In this document: piece after piece, positions 10,800 to 22,019 of the stretch | Layout: each line of letters opens with the position of its first letter | How positions within the stretch are numbered: the first letter of the stretch is position 1 | DNA from: Stemphylium vesicarium | Lineage: Eukaryota > Ascomycota > Dothideomycetes > Pleosporales > Pleosporaceae | Assembly (NCBI GenBank): GCA_004380135.1 | Contig: QXCR01000001.1 | Location: 372,001 to 436,000 of the forward strand | Reading direction: 5' to 3' | DNA length: 64,000 nt | Position numbers and translations under genes: made by a program | The notes under the pieces: generated by a model | The model's database searches: none | Seen by the model: only the letters and a program-made list of their open reading frames with translations | Told to the model about the DNA's origin: nothing

Positions 10800-13700
10800 A
10801 TGGGTGTCACCGGCCTCTGGACCGTTTTGCAGCCCTGTGCGCGGCCGATCAAGATCGAAACGCTGAACAAGAAGCGGCTCGCCGTGGATGCTTCCATCTG
10901 GATCTACCAGTTCCTGAAAGCCGTTCGCGATAAGGAAGGAAATGCGCTGCGGAACAGCCACATTGTCGGATTCTTCCGCCGAGTATGCAAGCTCCTCTTC
11001 ATCGGCATCAAGCCTGTCTTCGTCTTCGACGGTGGCGCACCGGCGCTGAAACGCCAAACCATCAGCCACCGCAAGTCGCGCCGCGAGGGCCGACGGGAAG
11101 ATGCCGTCAGGACAGCTGGAAAGCTGTTGGCGATACAGATGCAGCGCGCTGCCGAGGAAGAGGACAAGAGGAGGAAAGAAGCTGCGAAGCATCCACGAGC
11201 AGAGCCGCAAGAGGAGGAGATACCCGAAAACCTGGTGTATGCAGAGGAACTGCTCCAAACGCCTCAGGAACGCATGCAGAATCGCACCTTCAAGAAAAAG
11301 GATCAGTATCATTTGCCGGATCTGGGCAAGTCCATGTCAGAAATGGGCGCTGCAAACGACCCCAGGGTCATGTCGCTGGAGGAGCTGGAAGAGTATGCGC
11401 GACAATTTGATAGAGGCGAAGATATCAACATCTACGATTTCTCCAAGATTGACTTCGACGGCCACTTCTTTCAAAGCCTGCCTCCCGCTGATCGCTACAA
11501 TATCCTGAACGCAGCCAGGCTGCGCAGTCGGTTGAGGATGGGTCACTCCAAGGAGCAACTCGATGCAATGTTTCCTGACAGGATGGCATTCTCCAAGTTT
11601 CAAATCGAGCGCGTACGTGAACGCAATGAGCTTACCCAGCGCTTGATGAACCTCAACGGCATGAACGACGATGCATTCGGCGCCGGCGGTTTCAATCGTG
11701 TTGCTGGTGAGAGAGATAGGGAGTACGTGCTTGTCAAGAATGATGGAGTTGAGGGTGGCTGGGCGCTTGGGGTCGTCTTGAACAAGGAGGCAGGGAAAGC
11801 ACACAAGCCGATCGACGTCGAGCTTCCACCGCCCGCAGCTGACGATGAAGGATGGGAAGACGATGAGGACTTTGAGGATGTACCCATTGAAGGCTTGAAT
11901 CGTCTACCCAAGCCTAAAGGAGGCCTAAATGGCCAAGAGAAAGAAGGCCGCGAATTCATTGCGAATGAGCTGGCAGCACGTCGTCGACAGCTCTACAAGT
12001 CGAGAAGGGAAACACCAAAGCAATCCACGCCTAAGAAGGCCATGCCAGTGGATCAGGACCCCGATTCTTTGTTCCTTGCTGATGAAAACGAAAACGAAGA
12101 TGAAGACTGGGAAAATGTGCCCATCAACGGTGGAAACGATTTGGCTGAGGATGCTGGGGACGAACTTGAGAATGAGCAATTGCAGCAAGCCATTGCCTTG
12201 TCGATGCAGTCAGGAGAGCCACAGCACCAGGAAACCGCCGAAGAGTCTGATGATGATCCAGTCCGCGAAGTCTTCCAACAGAAGCGTGCTACAGAGACCA
12301 ACCCTTTTGCAGGAACCAAGGGCTCTGGTCTTGCCATTGGCAGACTTGCAAATCAACGCAGTAGTAAATTAGCTACCAAGGGACCCTTCGAAGGTAGTGA
12401 CAGTGAAGACGACATGGATCTACAGGCTGCGCTGGCGGAGTCACGCAAGTCGAAGCGTCCTGCAAAGGCGCGCAAGCCATCACCCAAACCTCACGCCCAG
12501 GCCTCCGCACCAGCAGTGGGACCTGTACCTGCAAAGACGAACTCTTCAGGATTCGATGGGCCTCTCCCGTTTGAGAGACTCAACCTAGGTAATTCTCTGC
12601 TCGGCAAAAAGAAGATGGACAAACTTGAGGCAGACAACGCAGGAGGTTTCGAGAAGGAGTACACAGAAGAGAAGAAGGGTGCAGCGCCGCTTCCCCCTTG
12701 GTTCAATGCCTCGCGCGACATTGCATCAGAAGTCAATGCTCAACGAAATGAAGAAAAACAACAATGGGAAGAGGCTCGCCAAGAGGAAAAGAGCAGGTTC
12801 CAATTCCAGGAGCTTCCAAGCCTGCGCAAGCCAGACGTGAAAGAGATCATCGATGTGGATGCGCCTACCAGCCAGGACCAGAAGCAAGTAATCGACATTG
12901 GCTCAGATGACGATATTGACGCGCAGATGGGAGATGTGCCGATTGAAGATCCCGATTTGAAGATGGGAGATCTTGCTGATAAGGTCAGAGCCGAGCCTCC
13001 TAAGCCGCTCTCTCCACAACAGCCAGAGCCTCCTACTCGAGATTCAACGGTAACAAAGAAGACACCGTTTGCCGATGATTCCGATGACGAGCCAGTGGAC
13101 TGGTCGGAGAGTGAGCCTGAAAATGAGCGGCACGCTCAATCGAAAGCGATAGATACTGCGGAGGCGAAGTCACCTTCACGTCAGGCTTCAAAATCCCCAT
13201 CTGAGGAGTTTGAAGATGTGCCAATGCAGACGAAGTCAGCACCTGTACAAGAATCCGCGAAATCGCCCTCACTAGAATTCGAAGATGTACCCATGCACGG
13301 CGAAGCTGCCGCAGCACCGGAACACCCAAAGTCTCCTTCGCCTATGTTCGAAGACGTTCCGATTCGACAGGAAAGGCCACGTAGGCCTCAGAGAGAGCTA
13401 TCACCCCTACAGGGGCCTGATGACCTTACTAAACCGATTGTACCCTACAGTGGCGTCGCTGATGAAAACGTTCCTCTCGACGTCGCCAATGGGAACGACT
13501 CTGACCAGTACTCTGACCCAGAGGACGACGAATTATTCGCATCACTCGCCAAGGAAGCAGAAGAGCACGCACGATTCGCCCAAGAGCTAACCAACAACAC
13601 TTCTGCACGTGTCGACTTCGACGAAGAACTCAAACAACTTCGCTCTCAACAGAAAAAAGATCGCCGAGACGCCGACGAAGTCACGCAAACCATGATAGCA

Positions 13701-14768
13701 GAGTGCCAGCAGCTGCTCACCTTGTTCGGGCTACCGTACATCACGGCCCCGATGGAAGCAGAAGCGCAGTGTGCCGAGCTCGTCAATCTGGGTCTCGTCG
13801 ACGGCATCGTGACAGACGACTCAGACACATTTCTTTTCGGCGGCACACGCGTATACAAGAACATGTTCAACGCCGCCAAATATGTGGAGTGCTACCTTGC
13901 CCAAGACTTGACCTCCGAATTCAGTCTCACACGTGAGAAGATGATTGACATCGCTCAGCTCCTCGGATCCGACTACACAACCGGCATTCCCGGCATCGGT
14001 CCCGTCACCGCCCTAGAAATCTTATCCGAGTTCAAAGACCTTGAGAGCTTCCGGACGTGGTGGGACGGTGTGCAAAGCGGCAGCATCAAAAAAGAAGACG
14101 ACGCAAAGAATTCCTTTCGAAAGCGATTCCGCAAGAACCAGGGCACAAAGCTGTTTCTCCCGTCGTCGTTTCCCGACCAGCGAGTCGCAGAGGCATATCT
14201 GCATCCCGAAGTCGACAGCGATCCTGAGCCGTTCCAGTGGGGCGTCCCCGACCTAGCTGCCCTTCGCACCTATCTAAGCTCACAGATTGGGTGGAGTAGT
14301 GAGCGCACGGATGAGGTGCTTGTTCCTGTGATTCGCGATATGAATCGAAGGGAGAAGGAGGGTACGCAAGCCAACATTACTAGGTTCTTCGAAGGCAGTG
14401 TGGGGGCAGGGGCTTTTGCGCCGAGAGTGAGGAATGGAGAGGCGAGTGGGCCGAGCGGGAAGAAGAAGGGTGCTGGAGCTACGGGGAAGAGGTTGGGTGC
14501 GGCGTTGAGTAGATTGGCGGGGAGAGAGGGTGCGATGGAGGCGGTTGAGGAGGATGGGGGCGAAGGCGAGGCTGGTGGAGATGCAGAGGACGGGACGAGC
14601 GGTGGTACCAGTGGTAGTAAGGGAAAGAAGAAGAGGAAAGCGGCCGAAAAAGAGGACCAAGCCCCTGGAGAAGACGAAGACGATGCGGAAGAAGACGACG
14701 ATGAGTTATACGGGGAGCCCACGAAGAAGAAGCCCAGGAAGACACGAAAAGGCAAAGCAGCAAAGTAG
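10800..14768 (+). CDS. RAD2: DNA repair endonuclease RAD2/XPG
   Basis: A single exon encodes 1322 residues, a normal length for fungal Rad2, the structure-specific 3' nuclease of nucleotide excision repair. The N (XPG_N) domain starts at Met1 (MGVTGLWTVLQPCARPI) with metal-ligand Asp in LAVDASIW and VFVFDGG. The I domain starts near residue 965 (MIAECQQLLTLFGLPYITAP) with acidic ligands in MEAEAQCAEL and VTDDSDTFLFGG, then the helix-two-turn-helix LLGSDYTTGIPGIG. Between them lies a spacer of about 800 acidic, disordered residues, the hallmark separating Rad2/XPG from Fen1 and Exo1. A PCNA-binding PIP-type box QANITRFF sits at residues 1190-1197. Five [FW]E[DN]VP motifs (at 358, 437, 804, 827 and 850) resemble TFIIH-binding elements. 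The C-terminus is basic and likely carries the NLS. Confidence 0.96.
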   Translation: MGVTGLWTVLQPCARPIKIETLNKKRLAVDASIWIYQFLKAVRDKEGNALRNSHIVGFFRRVCKLLFIGIKPVFVFDGGAPALKRQTISHRKSRREGRREDAVRTAGKLLAIQMQRAAEEEDKRRKEAAKHPRAEPQEEEIPENLVYAEELLQTPQERMQNRTFKKKDQYHLPDLGKSMSEMGAANDPRVMSLEELEEYARQFDRGEDINIYDFSKIDFDGHFFQSLPPADRYNILNAARLRSRLRMGHSKEQLDAMFPDRMAFSKFQIERVRERNELTQRLMNLNGMNDDAFGAGGFNRVAGERDREYVLVKNDGVEGGWALGVVLNKEAGKAHKPIDVELPPPAADDEGWEDDEDFEDVPIEGLNRLPKPKGGLNGQEKEGREFIANELAARRRQLYKSRRETPKQSTPKKAMPVDQDPDSLFLADENENEDEDWENVPINGGNDLAEDAGDELENEQLQQAIALSMQSGEPQHQETAEESDDDPVREVFQQKRATETNPFAGTKGSGLAIGRLANQRSSKLATKGPFEGSDSEDDMDLQAALAESRKSKRPAKARKPSPKPHAQASAPAVGPVPAKTNSSGFDGPLPFERLNLGNSLLGKKKMDKLEADNAGGFEKEYTEEKKGAAPLPPWFNASRDIASEVNAQRNEEKQQWEEARQEEKSRFQFQELPSLRKPDVKEIIDVDAPTSQDQKQVIDIGSDDDIDAQMGDVPIEDPDLKMGDLADKVRAEPPKPLSPQQPEPPTRDSTVTKKTPFADDSDDEPVDWSESEPENERHAQSKAIDTAEAKSPSRQASKSPSEEFEDVPMQTKSAPVQESAKSPSLEFEDVPMHGEAAAAPEHPKSPSPMFEDVPIRQERPRRPQRELSPLQGPDDLTKPIVPYSGVADENVPLDVANGNDSDQYSDPEDDELFASLAKEAEEHARFAQELTNNTSARVDFDEELKQLRSQQKKDRRDADEVTQTMIAECQQLLTLFGLPYITAPMEAEAQCAELVNLGLVDGIVTDDSDTFLFGGTRVYKNMFNAAKYVECYLAQDLTSEFSLTREKMIDIAQLLGSDYTTGIPGIGPVTALEILSEFKDLESFRTWWDGVQSGSIKKEDDAKNSFRKRFRKNQGTKLFLPSSFPDQRVAEAYLHPEVDSDPEPFQWGVPDLAALRTYLSSQIGWSSERTDEVLVPVIRDMNRREKEGTQANITRFFEGSVGAGAFAPRVRNGEASGPSGKKKGAGATGKRLGAALSRLAGREGAMEAVEEDGGEGEAGGDAEDGTSGGTSGSKGKKKRKAAEKEDQAPGEDEDDAEEDDDELYGEPTKKKPRKTRKGKAAK

Positions 14769-14884
14769 TAGCTCAAAAGCATCAACTCAAATAACCATAG
14801 TAATTCATTAATCCTAAAAACCTGCAAATGGTATCATTACATCTATCCTGTAATCCTACAAAACAACATTCCAGTACGACTAAA

Positions 14885-16983
14885 TCAAAGCTTCACGCCC
14901 CCGCCCTGTATCCTCTCCAAATCCCCCTTCGTAAACCGCACATATTTGCCATCTTTGAGCCAATACAGCACATCGCCCTCCTTCTCCACAAGCTCTGGAT
15001 CGATACCATCCTTCTGCAACAGATGCTTCTGCTGTTTATTCGTACCCGTGAGCTGCATCTCCTTAGTCTCACGGATCCAAATGGGGACCGCAAAAGCCGG
15101 GAGCTCTTTCCTGACATGTTTAGCCAGAGACTCTAGAACCTGTTCTGAGACACCGCCATCTTTAAACACGACAGCAGCACATCCAGCGCGACCATCATGC
15201 CCAGGAACCTGCACGCCATAGACGTTTGCCTCAGCAACAGCAGGATGCTTCCCCACGGCCTCGCTAACCTCAGCCGTAGACACGTTTTCCGCTTTCCACC
15301 GAAACGTGTCGCCGATGCGATCTACGAACCAGAAGCGGCCCTCGTCGTCCCAGCGCATGAGGTCGCCAGAGCGGAAATACGCATCACCTTTGCTCTTGAC
15401 GTCGCGGATGATCTTGCTACTCGTCGCTTTCGCGTTGCCGTAGTAGCCCTGGAATCCGTCGCTGATGTTCGCTGGGTCGAGCTTGCCGAGTAACTCGCCC
15501 GGTTCGTTGTAGTCGCAGATTTGGCATAGACCCGTTTTCGGGTCGCGGATGGGGGCCGGCGGATCGGATTCAGGGTCCATGCGTACGATGCAGAGGCGCT
15601 GGGCCATGAGCGCGTTGCCTAGCGTGCCGTTGCGCGCAATTGCGCCGCTGGAGAAGGAGTTTGAGGAGCGGTTGAAGAGGCCGCCCGGGGCTTCGGTCGC
15701 GGCGTAGAATTCGTAGATTGTTTCGATGCCGAAGCGCTGCTTGAAGGGTTCCCAGACATCCGGGCGGAGGCCGTTGCCGAAGGCGGCCCGGATCTTGTGC
15801 TGTTTGTCGATGGGAGAGGGCGGCGCGGAGAGTAGGTATCGACATGTTTCGCCGACGTAGTGCAGGATTGTTGCGTTGGAGGCGCGGATCTCGGGCCAGA
15901 AGGTTTTGTGGGAGAACTTCTTGGAGAGGCAGATTGTGCTGCCTGCGCGGAGGGTGGCGCAGAGACCTAGCACTGAGGCGGAGCTGTGGTACAGTGGCAT
16001 CGATGTGTACACGACGTCGTTCTTGAGGCCGAGCCATGTCGCAGCAAACTTGGCGGCGATGGCACATTTGCCCCAGGCCATGACTGCGGGCTTGGGAAGC
16101 CCGGTCGTGCCAGATGTGTAGATTAGCATGGCCATGCTCGTCTTCTTTTGACCTGAGCGAAACGAGTCGGGGAAGCGCGTGGGTGGTTGCGTGAGAATGT
16201 GTGATGTGAGAGCGTCATCGAAGACTATGATTTCGAGGTTTCGCTGAGTGGCTAGGGGTTCGGTGACGGCGCCTGCTTCGACGGCAGCTTGCGGGGGCTG
16301 GGTCTGGTTCTTGACTGATTGAGGCACCTCGTCTTCTGCCAGTTCGTAGCGGTATTCAACCTTGTCAGCGCGGTCCGTTCGTGTAAGGCCGTGATCCTTG
16401 AGCGCGTCCTCGCTGAAATTGTCCTTGGCTTCTTGATCCACCAGTACCAGCTTGGCCGTACTTGTCTTGACGGTATGTACAAGCGGCTTGCCGGTGAGGT
16501 TGTAGTTGATAAAGGCCGGCTTCGCGCCAACGCTCCACAATCCGAACCAAACCCAGATGAAGACTTCCGAGTTCACAAAGTCCATTGCGACAATGTCACC
16601 CTTCTCCACGCCCTTGCTCTTCAGCCACACTCCATAGCGAAGCACAGTATCGTAAGCTTGCGCATACGTCCATGTGTTGCCCTGGAAGATGATGAACGGC
16701 TGGTCTGCGCGCGACGACTGGGCATGCGATTCGAGTTCATAGAAGAGGTTGAGCGTGTCGCGTCGTTCGTGGGCCGAACCGCTGACGGTGCTAGCAAAAA
16801 GCGAAGATATCAATGGCCAGTCGTAAGTGAAGCCATGGCGACCGTTGAGATATGCGAGACTGGCGGCAGCCGCAGGAATCGCGTAAGGAAGAGCTGTGGA
16901 GAGGCAAGGCTGATTAGCACGAGCATGGGCATGCAGGGCGTTATGGGGGGAAGGAGCCACAGGCGAGATTCCCTACCAGACAT
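14885..16983 (-). CDS. FAT1: Fatty-acid transport protein / very-long-chain acyl-CoA synthetase (FAT1 family)
   Basis: Exon 1 is only 7 nt (16983-16977, ATG TCT G); an 83-nt intron leads to exon 2 (16893-14885), giving 671 residues starting MSALPYAIPAAAASLAYLNG. The unspliced open frame starts at GTG and carries an unlikely His-rich N-terminus, so the spliced start is preferred. The ANL-family ATP-binding motif is MLIYTSGTTGLPKP (about residue 260); FYAATEAPGG and YFRSGDLMRWDDEGRFWFVDR follow, and the FATP-specific region FRWKAENVSTAEV is present. The N-terminus is hydrophobic and a second hydrophobic stretch (VFIWVWFGLWSVGAKPAFINY) suits a membrane-bound enzyme. It activates long or very long fatty acids to CoA thioesters, coupled to uptake or peroxisomal oxidation. 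The terminal VKL is at most a weak PTS1. Confidence 0.9.
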
Positions 16984-17788
16984 AACCGAAAGAGCCAATG
17001 GGGCAAAATGCAACCACAATATCGACTTCAGATTTGAATCAAGATTCAAGATGAGAAATATGGGAACGAAAGAAGAGGGCGAAGATGGGTCAGATTCATG
17101 CTTTGACTTTCGAACACATTGGCCGCGCGACATGCCCTTTCGTCGCCAACTAGTGACGTTTAACCTCCAGCTAGTGGCACTCTGAGAGCTGTGGAGCCGA
17201 GGCATGCCCGTCTAGCTCGCGCTAGGGATTCGTCGTCTCCGGGACTCTAAGCCAGACACCATCCCTCTTGTACGTTTCCCCTCTTCGCCTACAGATGGGC
17301 CGCATTTCGTGCTGTTGGGAAAAAGCCACATGCTGCTCGCTTCGAGTGTGAGCGGCACATGAAGATTGCACCGTCAATAGGTTGCGATAAGAGGGCTGGT
17401 CAACTACGACGAGGCTGGTTTGAAGCTGAGCGGGTCCATACTCCAAGGCGCAGCAGTTCGGATCTAGGCGTGTACGAGTTGGCGATGATGAGGGTGGAGG
17501 TCGACAGGAAGAACGAGCATTCATGATGGGATTGCATGTCAGCTTATCGACAAGGCAACTGCTGGCCCATCATCATGACCACATACGACAGTCCAATGTT
17601 CAACATCAACGTCCACAACAAATGTGATTTTTCTGTCTATCTAGCGAGTGTTTCCTGGATTTCAGACCCCTTACCACCACTGAGCTTCCTTTTTCCAAAA
17701 TTCCAGACACCTAATCATCACCGAGCTTCTCCCCTCCAGAATTTATGTCGGCTGCCAGAACATACACCAGCGTATTGCTGCGCTCAGT
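16984..17788. other. Intergenic region upstream of FAT1
   Basis: This is mostly the FAT1 promoter side and the 3' flank of the small secreted protein gene. Open frames here (for example 17222-17524, minus) show no motif or signal peptide and were not called. Confidence 0.4.
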
Positions 17789-18070
17789 CTATTTGCAGGC
17801 ACCAAACTTGCATTTGTTGCAGGCCTTGACAGCCCTCCAAACGCCAGCCTCACACCGAATCTGTGACATCAAAGTTAGAATGATACAGTAAACCATTGTT
17901 GAAGTAATGAATGGAAACTTTAGGACACTTACAACGTGGTTGTCGTCGCCACATCGCTGGGCGCCCTCGCAGTTGCTGGGACAGACCGAGTCGGTGTCGT
18001 ATGGGCCGTTGGCACACGCCATGGCAGTGCTGGCGAGGAAAAGGGTAACGAAGACGCTCGTGAACTTCAT
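17789..18070 (-). CDS. Small secreted cysteine-rich protein (effector candidate)
   Basis: Exons 18070-17933 and 17860-17789, joined over a 72-nt GT-AG intron, encode 69 residues. The first 18 (MKFTSVFVTLFLASTAMA) form a clear signal peptide, leaving a mature chain of about 51 residues with eight cysteines in the order C-x10-C-x3-C-x5-C-x8-C-x10-C-x2-C-x4-C-K. An even Cys count and small size suit a disulfide-knotted extracellular protein such as an effector, antimicrobial or surface peptide; no known family was recognised. The intron is a multiple of three and free of stops, so retention would give a 93-residue form with a hydrophobic insert between Val46 and Ile47. The spliced form is preferred because donor GTAAGT and acceptor CACAG are good and Cys spacing stays compact. 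It stands alone, flanked by non-coding DNA. Confidence 0.82.
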   Translation of the reverse strand: MKFTSVFVTLFLASTAMACANGPYDTDSVCPSNCEGAQRCGDDNHVVSVLKFPFITSTMVYCIILTLMSQIRCEAGVWRAVKACNKCKFGACK

Positions 18071-19584
18071 GATTGCGGAATCGTAGGGAGGCTTGTACAG
18101 AGAAAGTAACTGATGATTGTGTTTGAGGGTGTAGATGAGTGGATGGACACAATTAGGGAGAAGGTTAACGCCCTTTTATGCCTTTCTAGAATGATCAACG
18201 AGGGCTCGTAAGGTGATGTTACATAAGTTGTCGGCGTTATTTTCCTAAGGGTATTCAGTTTGACTTTTCCTAAGTCAGGACGATTTCCTCATTCTATGGA
18301 CCCAGAACAAGGCGTCCAAGATGATCATTCTGGGCGATGCTGGAGATTGTCGCTGAAGTACTCTAAAAAGGCTAGACGTGTATCGTGCAATTTGGATTGC
18401 GTGGTTTTGGGTACGTGGTAGGATGCCTGAATGAGTGCTCCTGTCGATCACAGAAGCTAGTAAATAGAAACGTGAGAGAAAAAAAGGCGGGCTGTGTGTT
18501 GTTACCTGGGTATTCTCAGTTGTAAAATCCTGTTCTCCAACGCAGTGCTGGTGCAAAGGGTGAAGCATTTTTTGTTGACTGTTGTCAAGCCTCCAATCGT
18601 AGATAGATCAGGCCGCCCAAATTACCAGAACAGCCTAACGTTCAGGCGGGCCGCGGTCGGGTAGTTGGCCTAACATGTATTCGGGCCGCGTTGAGGTGGC
18701 CTAAACCTAATATCAAGTCTGGAATTGATGTACAGTCCCTTGCATTTGCAGTTTCCACTATTGGCACGCCGTATAATTCTCATCCCACACCGCTCTCATC
18801 ACAATTGGCGTTGCCGATACCTAAGATGGACTGTATATGTACGATTTTATCATTCGATGAGACTAGACTCACAATTAAGGCGTGCTGGATACATGGACGC
18901 GTGTACATTCTTGACCTTTTTACCTAGGTATGGAAGAGTCGCAAAGGCACATTCTATATGCGGACAGTTTAACGATACGATATCGTCTTCGCCAAGTTGA
19001 CGATTTTCATGAACCTCATGCCATGTCAAAACCTCCAGTTCTCAGCCCCTGAAAGAGCGGAGCATTTAGAGCAATGCATGGCATGATGACCTCTCTGCGC
19101 TCTGTATCACAGTCATGCCTCTCGGGAACCTATGCGAGTTTCCTTGGCTGCATCTGCATGGCTATAGCAAAGGAACACAATATGAAAAGTTAGATAGCAG
19201 AATTTGTCGTATGGTACCTCTGGCATAGCGGCAGAATGCGACTAATCATTGCATTCCTGAAGTCCTTACAGCACACAAAGAACGCGATGCTTGGTCTTTG
19301 TGCTAAAGCATTAAGCCGGACGGCCGCATGCGGAAAACACGACAGCTGTTTGCTCCCGGTCACCTTTGTCCCCGACCATGACAAAGACACATCTACGCTC
19401 TTTCTCACTAATAACCCGTTTGACGTCGGGACAACACAATCGAGATATCCTTCACGCAGCTCTACCTGAAAGTCAACTGAAGTACAACAATTGGTATGAC
19501 AGCTTTGAAAGTGCGCAAGTGGCATCTACTAACTTGCGCAAGCACACACATTCAAGAACTTATCTGACTTCTGCTGAGTGCACG
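18071..19584. other. Long intergenic region, about 1.5 kb
   Basis: It contains the promoter of the small secreted protein on the left and of the disordered nuclear protein on the right. Open frames are short and lack features. No transposon, tRNA or repeat was recognised. Confidence 0.4.
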
Positions 19585-21692
19585 ATGGCGCCCGCACAAG
19601 ATGACAGCGAGTCGGACTATTCCGCCGGTCTCATCGACCTTTCCGATAATGCGCAGGTCACCTCTGCAAGCGAAGAGGAACCATCGCAGCGTGACATCAA
19701 CGACCGTCGTCTAACCAAAGCCATCAACTACCTAAACGAAGAGGGAGGCAATGACTCGCCCATAAAGTACACGAATCGCCTCGCTAGAATCGATGACGAA
19801 CTTATCCAACGACTACCTCAGCAACAAGGCGGTTTTGACAGAGCGCTCTATGAGAGCCTCCGCGCTGTGGCACGCGAAGAAGTGAAGACTTTTCAGGATG
19901 CTGCCCGTGAAGCCCTGACAACCGAAACTACCACTTCAGAAAGTGAGGAGGATGAAACCGAGGAGCAATCCTTGGCAATACGCTCCCCCTCTGTAGTGCA
20001 GGCATTGCAACAAGGATCAGAAGAGCCTGATGGTCCTCAGCCAGAGCCCCGAAGACCTGGACGCGATGTACCAGACACGCTGCAAAATGTGCGTCAATTC
20101 AGGTACGGTGGGCCATCGAACGCACGGGAGGAATGGAACAGAAATGGTCCGGCCATCCTACCCTTCCAGGAGACACCTCAATTGGCGCATTGGGAGAGTC
20201 TCAAAATCGATTTCGACCTTTCTGAGCTGGGCAAGAAGCAAAAGGCAGAAGGCAAGATTGCGGAAACAAATGTGTCTTTCGACCACCCAGCACTTCGGCA
20301 ATACAAGGAGATCGCATCGTACGACTCTGGATCGCGTTTCAAACTTCCTAAACCGACCAAGGAGATCGAAGATGAGGTCAATGAATTGGGATCGGTGGAT
20401 GTACTTGCCAAGGTCGTGGAAGATTTTAACCAAGGCGATGTGTGGGAGGACCTTCTGAAAGACTACGCTCCATGGATCTTTTTGGAGCCTCTGACTGTTC
20501 AGAAGCATCAAGGCACTTTTCAGAAGCGACAAGGTAAGCAATTGAACATACCCTGTATGCGTACCATACTAACGTCACTTTAGTATCCCCGTCCGCTATC
20601 CGCCATGCTGTCAGTATGACACCGACCAGACTATCGAAGACCAAGAACCCATCGGTTCATCCGAACAGCACCGGTAAAGCCGGGTCGACTATAATCCTAG
20701 ATACCAGCAATCTTTCTTCAGAAGACCCGCCTTCCGAAGAATTGCCCAAGCCTACTCCGCAGACCAGAGAAAATAGCTTGTTTCATCCAGACGAAACCCT
20801 TCATCGTTTAGAAGAAGAAGTTCGCTTGACAGAAGAGATGGCTGCAGCTGCAAAAGAGAAAGCTGTGAAAGCAGCATCGGAAGCACGAAGGATCGAAAAG
20901 CAAGCGAATCGAGGAAAACTGACGACAAAACATCGTGCATCGTCCCCTATCGCCAGAAAGCTTGACAGGGAGCGGGCTATATCCATAGAGAAGAGCCCAA
21001 GGCGTCAGAGGGGCGTCAGCACTGCACCACCAAGTCCTGAGAAGACTCCAACGAAAACTATCAACCAGCCGAAGGTAGTGATCTCACAGCACGAACATGA
21101 TACTTCCCACGGTTTTGTTACGCTAGCAACAGACAAATCGCGGCGGGCAGCGAAGCCTACCGCTGTCCCTATAGATAAACCTATCAGAAAACCGCCCGTC
21201 AAGCGCAAACAGAGTATCGGCGGAGAAGCCTACACGCCAGACCCAAAGCGTCCCAAGACCACACCACCTTCGTCACTCAAGAAGAGGGATGAGAGCACGC
21301 CACAGAACCCCAATCAGACGGCTCATTTTGACTCTGATAATGACTCTGACATGAAAATTTTGGACCAAACCATCATCATCACACCAAAGAAACGGAAGAA
21401 CGTGATCAAGAAAGCCGCCAAGCCCACAACGACTGCCACACCAGACTCTAAGAAGAAGTCTAGGAGCAGCGTCGCGAAAAGCTCAGAGACTAAGAGAAAA
21501 GTGGGTAAAGCTGAATCGGCGGGCAAAGCAGCGGAGGAGTCGGCATCTAAAACAAAGGGTAGGAAGGTGGTCGAGGAGGAGGTCGATAAGGATAAGTACG
21601 AGCCGCGGACGGAGGTGCAAAAGAAGGGGACTAGAAGTAGGCCGGTGAAGCGTGGGGGTACGAAGAGTGGAGCGAGGGGGTATGTCAAGTGA
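19585..21692 (+). CDS. Disordered, probably nuclear protein of unknown function
   Basis: Exons 19585-20533 and 20584-21692 (50-nt intron, ACTAAC branch) encode 685 residues. The ATG at 19585 begins a plausible acidic start, MAPAQDDSESDYSAGLIDLS; the frame is open further upstream without a better context. A possibly folded segment spans roughly residues 160-320 (FRYGGPSNAREEWN, LAHWESLKIDFDLSEL, DVWEDLLKDYAPWIFLEP). A short Ala/Glu/Arg-rich coiled coil lies near residue 410 (RLEEEVRLTEEMAAAAKEKA). The last 200 residues are Lys/Pro/Ser-rich with several basic clusters (KRKQSIGG, PKRPKTT, PKKRKNVIKKAAK), suggesting nuclear import and perhaps DNA or chromatin binding. I do not recognise the family and assign no function. 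Confidence 0.75.
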
Positions 21693-22019
21693 TGTGAGTG
21701 ACGGGGGTAGTCTCGATCAGGTAGCGTTTGAGCATGGTGCATTTCTTGCTTGACCCTAACGTCATGGGTAGAATGGGTTGTCGCTCGAATGCTTCTGTGT
21801 ACTCTGTCGTTTTGGGTATTCAATTTTCGTATCTCTACGTTCATATCTACATCATTCCGCAGTCAGTGATTCCCCACTCAATGCTCCTGCAACCAGCTGC
21901 GAATGCGGCAAGCCCCCTCCCGAACAAGAGTGGGGCGTCCACGCTAGGACAAAGTCAAGTCCGCGGGCGCACGAAGATAGAACCGTCTCTCGCCAACATG
22001 TCGCGAGAATGCCGATGTC
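21693..22019. other. Intergenic, upstream of the regulator relic
   Basis: This 327-bp gap holds the 3' flank of the disordered protein and what was the promoter of the decayed Zn2Cys6 gene. Nothing else was seen. Confidence 0.35.

Noticed and set aside
16894..16960. Unspliced N-terminus for the FAT1 gene
   Set aside because: The frame starts at GTG; the spliced ATG start at 16983 gives a family-like N-terminus with good splice sites.
17222..17524. Minus-strand open frame of 100 codons
   Set aside because: No recognisable feature; sits in the expected promoter side of FAT1.
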